Source: WS-7 sp036505295 (lineage in GTDB: Bacteria; Eisenbacteria; RBG-16-71-46; SZUA-252). From it: a DNA stretch of 6,062 bases. Position numbers and translations under genes: made by a program. The notes below the pieces were generated by a model, which was not told where the DNA came from, ran no database searches, and was given only the letters and a program-made list of their open reading frames with translations. This document shows, piece after piece, positions 5,735 through 6,062 of the stretch. The stretch lies in NCBI GenBank assembly GCA_036505295.1, contig DASXTQ010000011.1, positions 1 to 6,062 of the forward strand, written 5' to 3'. Within the stretch, counting starts at the first letter, position 1. Each line of letters begins with the position of its first letter.

Positions 5735-6062
5735 CTACTTTTCGACCTTCTCCTCCTTCGCTTTCCCTTCTTCCTTCTTCGTCCCTTCTTCCTTCTCCGT
5801 TCCTTCCTGCTTCTCGGCGGCCGACGCTTTCTCCACCGCCTCGGCGCCGCCCTTGTCGAACGCCTCGATCTTCTCCGCGAGCTCGTCCGCCTCCCCCGAC
5901 TTGCGGGAGATGAGCCACGCGAGCTGCTCTTTCGCCTTCGCGCGGTCGCCGCTCATGAGATACGCCTCGCCCAGATATTCGTGAGCTTCCGCGTATTCGG
6001 GCTCAATGGAGAGACATTTCTGGTACGCCTCGAATGCGCGCTTCAAATCCCCGGTCTTCCGG
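5735..6062 (-). CDS. TPR-repeat protein, C-terminal part, with Lys/Glu-rich tail (5' end outside window)
   Basis: The reading frame stays open to the right edge, so the start lies beyond 6062. The TTG at 6046-6044 is an internal Leu codon (RKTGDLKRAFEAY), not a start. The visible 108 residues begin with a classic TPR pair: GDLKRAFEAYQKCLSIEP, then AEAHEYLGEAYLMSGDRAKAKEQL. A helix-like linker follows (ISRKSGEADELAEKIEAF), then an Ala/Glu stretch, and finally a highly charged tail of near six-residue repeats running up to the TAG at 5737-5735. TPRs mediate protein-protein contact, so this is probably a scaffold or assembly protein, possibly periplasmic or lipid-anchored, but the N-terminus that would show export is missing. 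The charged tail is probably disordered. Partner and pathway cannot be named. Confidence 0.85.
   Translation of the reverse strand, partial: RKTGDLKRAFEAYQKCLSIEPEYAEAHEYLGEAYLMSGDRAKAKEQLAWLISRKSGEADELAEKIEAFDKGGAEAVEKASAAEKQEGTEKEEGTKKEEGKAKEEKVEK
5738..5806 (-). repeat. 18-bp purine-rich tandem repeat encoding the hexapeptide tail
   Basis: The protein tail reads EGTEKE, EGTKKE, EGKAKE, then EKVEK and stop, a 6-residue period. At DNA level, CCCTTCTTCCTTCT occurs identically at 5765-5778 and 5783-5796 (+ strand), exactly 18 bp apart. The + strand here is almost all pyrimidine, so the coding strand is a polypurine tract. Such arrays can expand or contract by slippage in whole codons without breaking the frame. 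Confidence 0.75.

Noticed and set aside
6044..6046. TTG as start codon of the TPR gene
   Set aside because: The frame continues upstream with residues that complete the first TPR helix, so the codon is internal Leu.
1..6062. CRISPR array, tRNA or rRNA gene, insertion sequence, integrase or phage gene
   Set aside because: I saw no spaced identical repeats, no tRNA cloverleaf, no transposase or integrase motifs; the 90-bp and 18-bp repeats are coding.

Overview
The window is GC-rich, with third codon positions mostly G or C. It holds three complete protein genes and one cut by the right edge. All four are single genes in alternating orientation (+, -, +, -), so there is no operon. The families are an OmpA-type peptidoglycan-binding protein with thrombospondin-3 repeats, a large Ser/Thr kinase with TolB-like and TPR regions, and a secreted pappalysin-family (M43) metalloprotease ending in an FCB-type 'NPFNP' C-terminal domain. 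Together they suggest a high-GC, diderm bacterium of the FCB superphylum or its neighbours, for example a Candidatus Eisenbacteria-like lineage. The taxon is an inference from domain style, not a match to a known genome.

Layout. Bases 1-120 are upstream sequence with no secure gene. Bases 121-1581 (+) encode the OmpA-family envelope protein. Bases 1582-1785 are a convergent intergenic region holding a long bulged inverted repeat (1680-1724) and a classic intrinsic terminator (1752-1786) that ends where the opposite gene's stop codon lies. Bases 1786-4068 (-) encode the kinase. Bases 4069-4363 are a divergent control region with a well-formed sigma70-type promoter for the protease, a tandem 8-nt repeat, a 13-bp palindrome inside the promoter spacer, a leaderless-looking -10 element for the kinase, and a leader of about 226 nt ahead of the protease. 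Bases 4364-5635 (+) encode the metalloprotease. Bases 5636-5734 hold two hairpins, one a likely bidirectional terminator. Bases 5735-6062 (-) are the C-terminal end of a TPR protein with a Lys/Glu-rich hexapeptide-repeat tail.

How the parts may relate. The OmpA-like protein should tether the outer membrane to peptidoglycan. The protease should be exported, kept latent by a pro-segment, and released or anchored through its C-terminal domain. The kinase should be cytoplasmic and shares its upstream region with the protease. Co-regulation of these two divergent genes is the most interesting testable link. Nothing in the window proves a new multi-gene system; the best leads are regulatory structure (shared divergent promoter, leaderless kinase start, intergenic hairpins) and small protein-level oddities.
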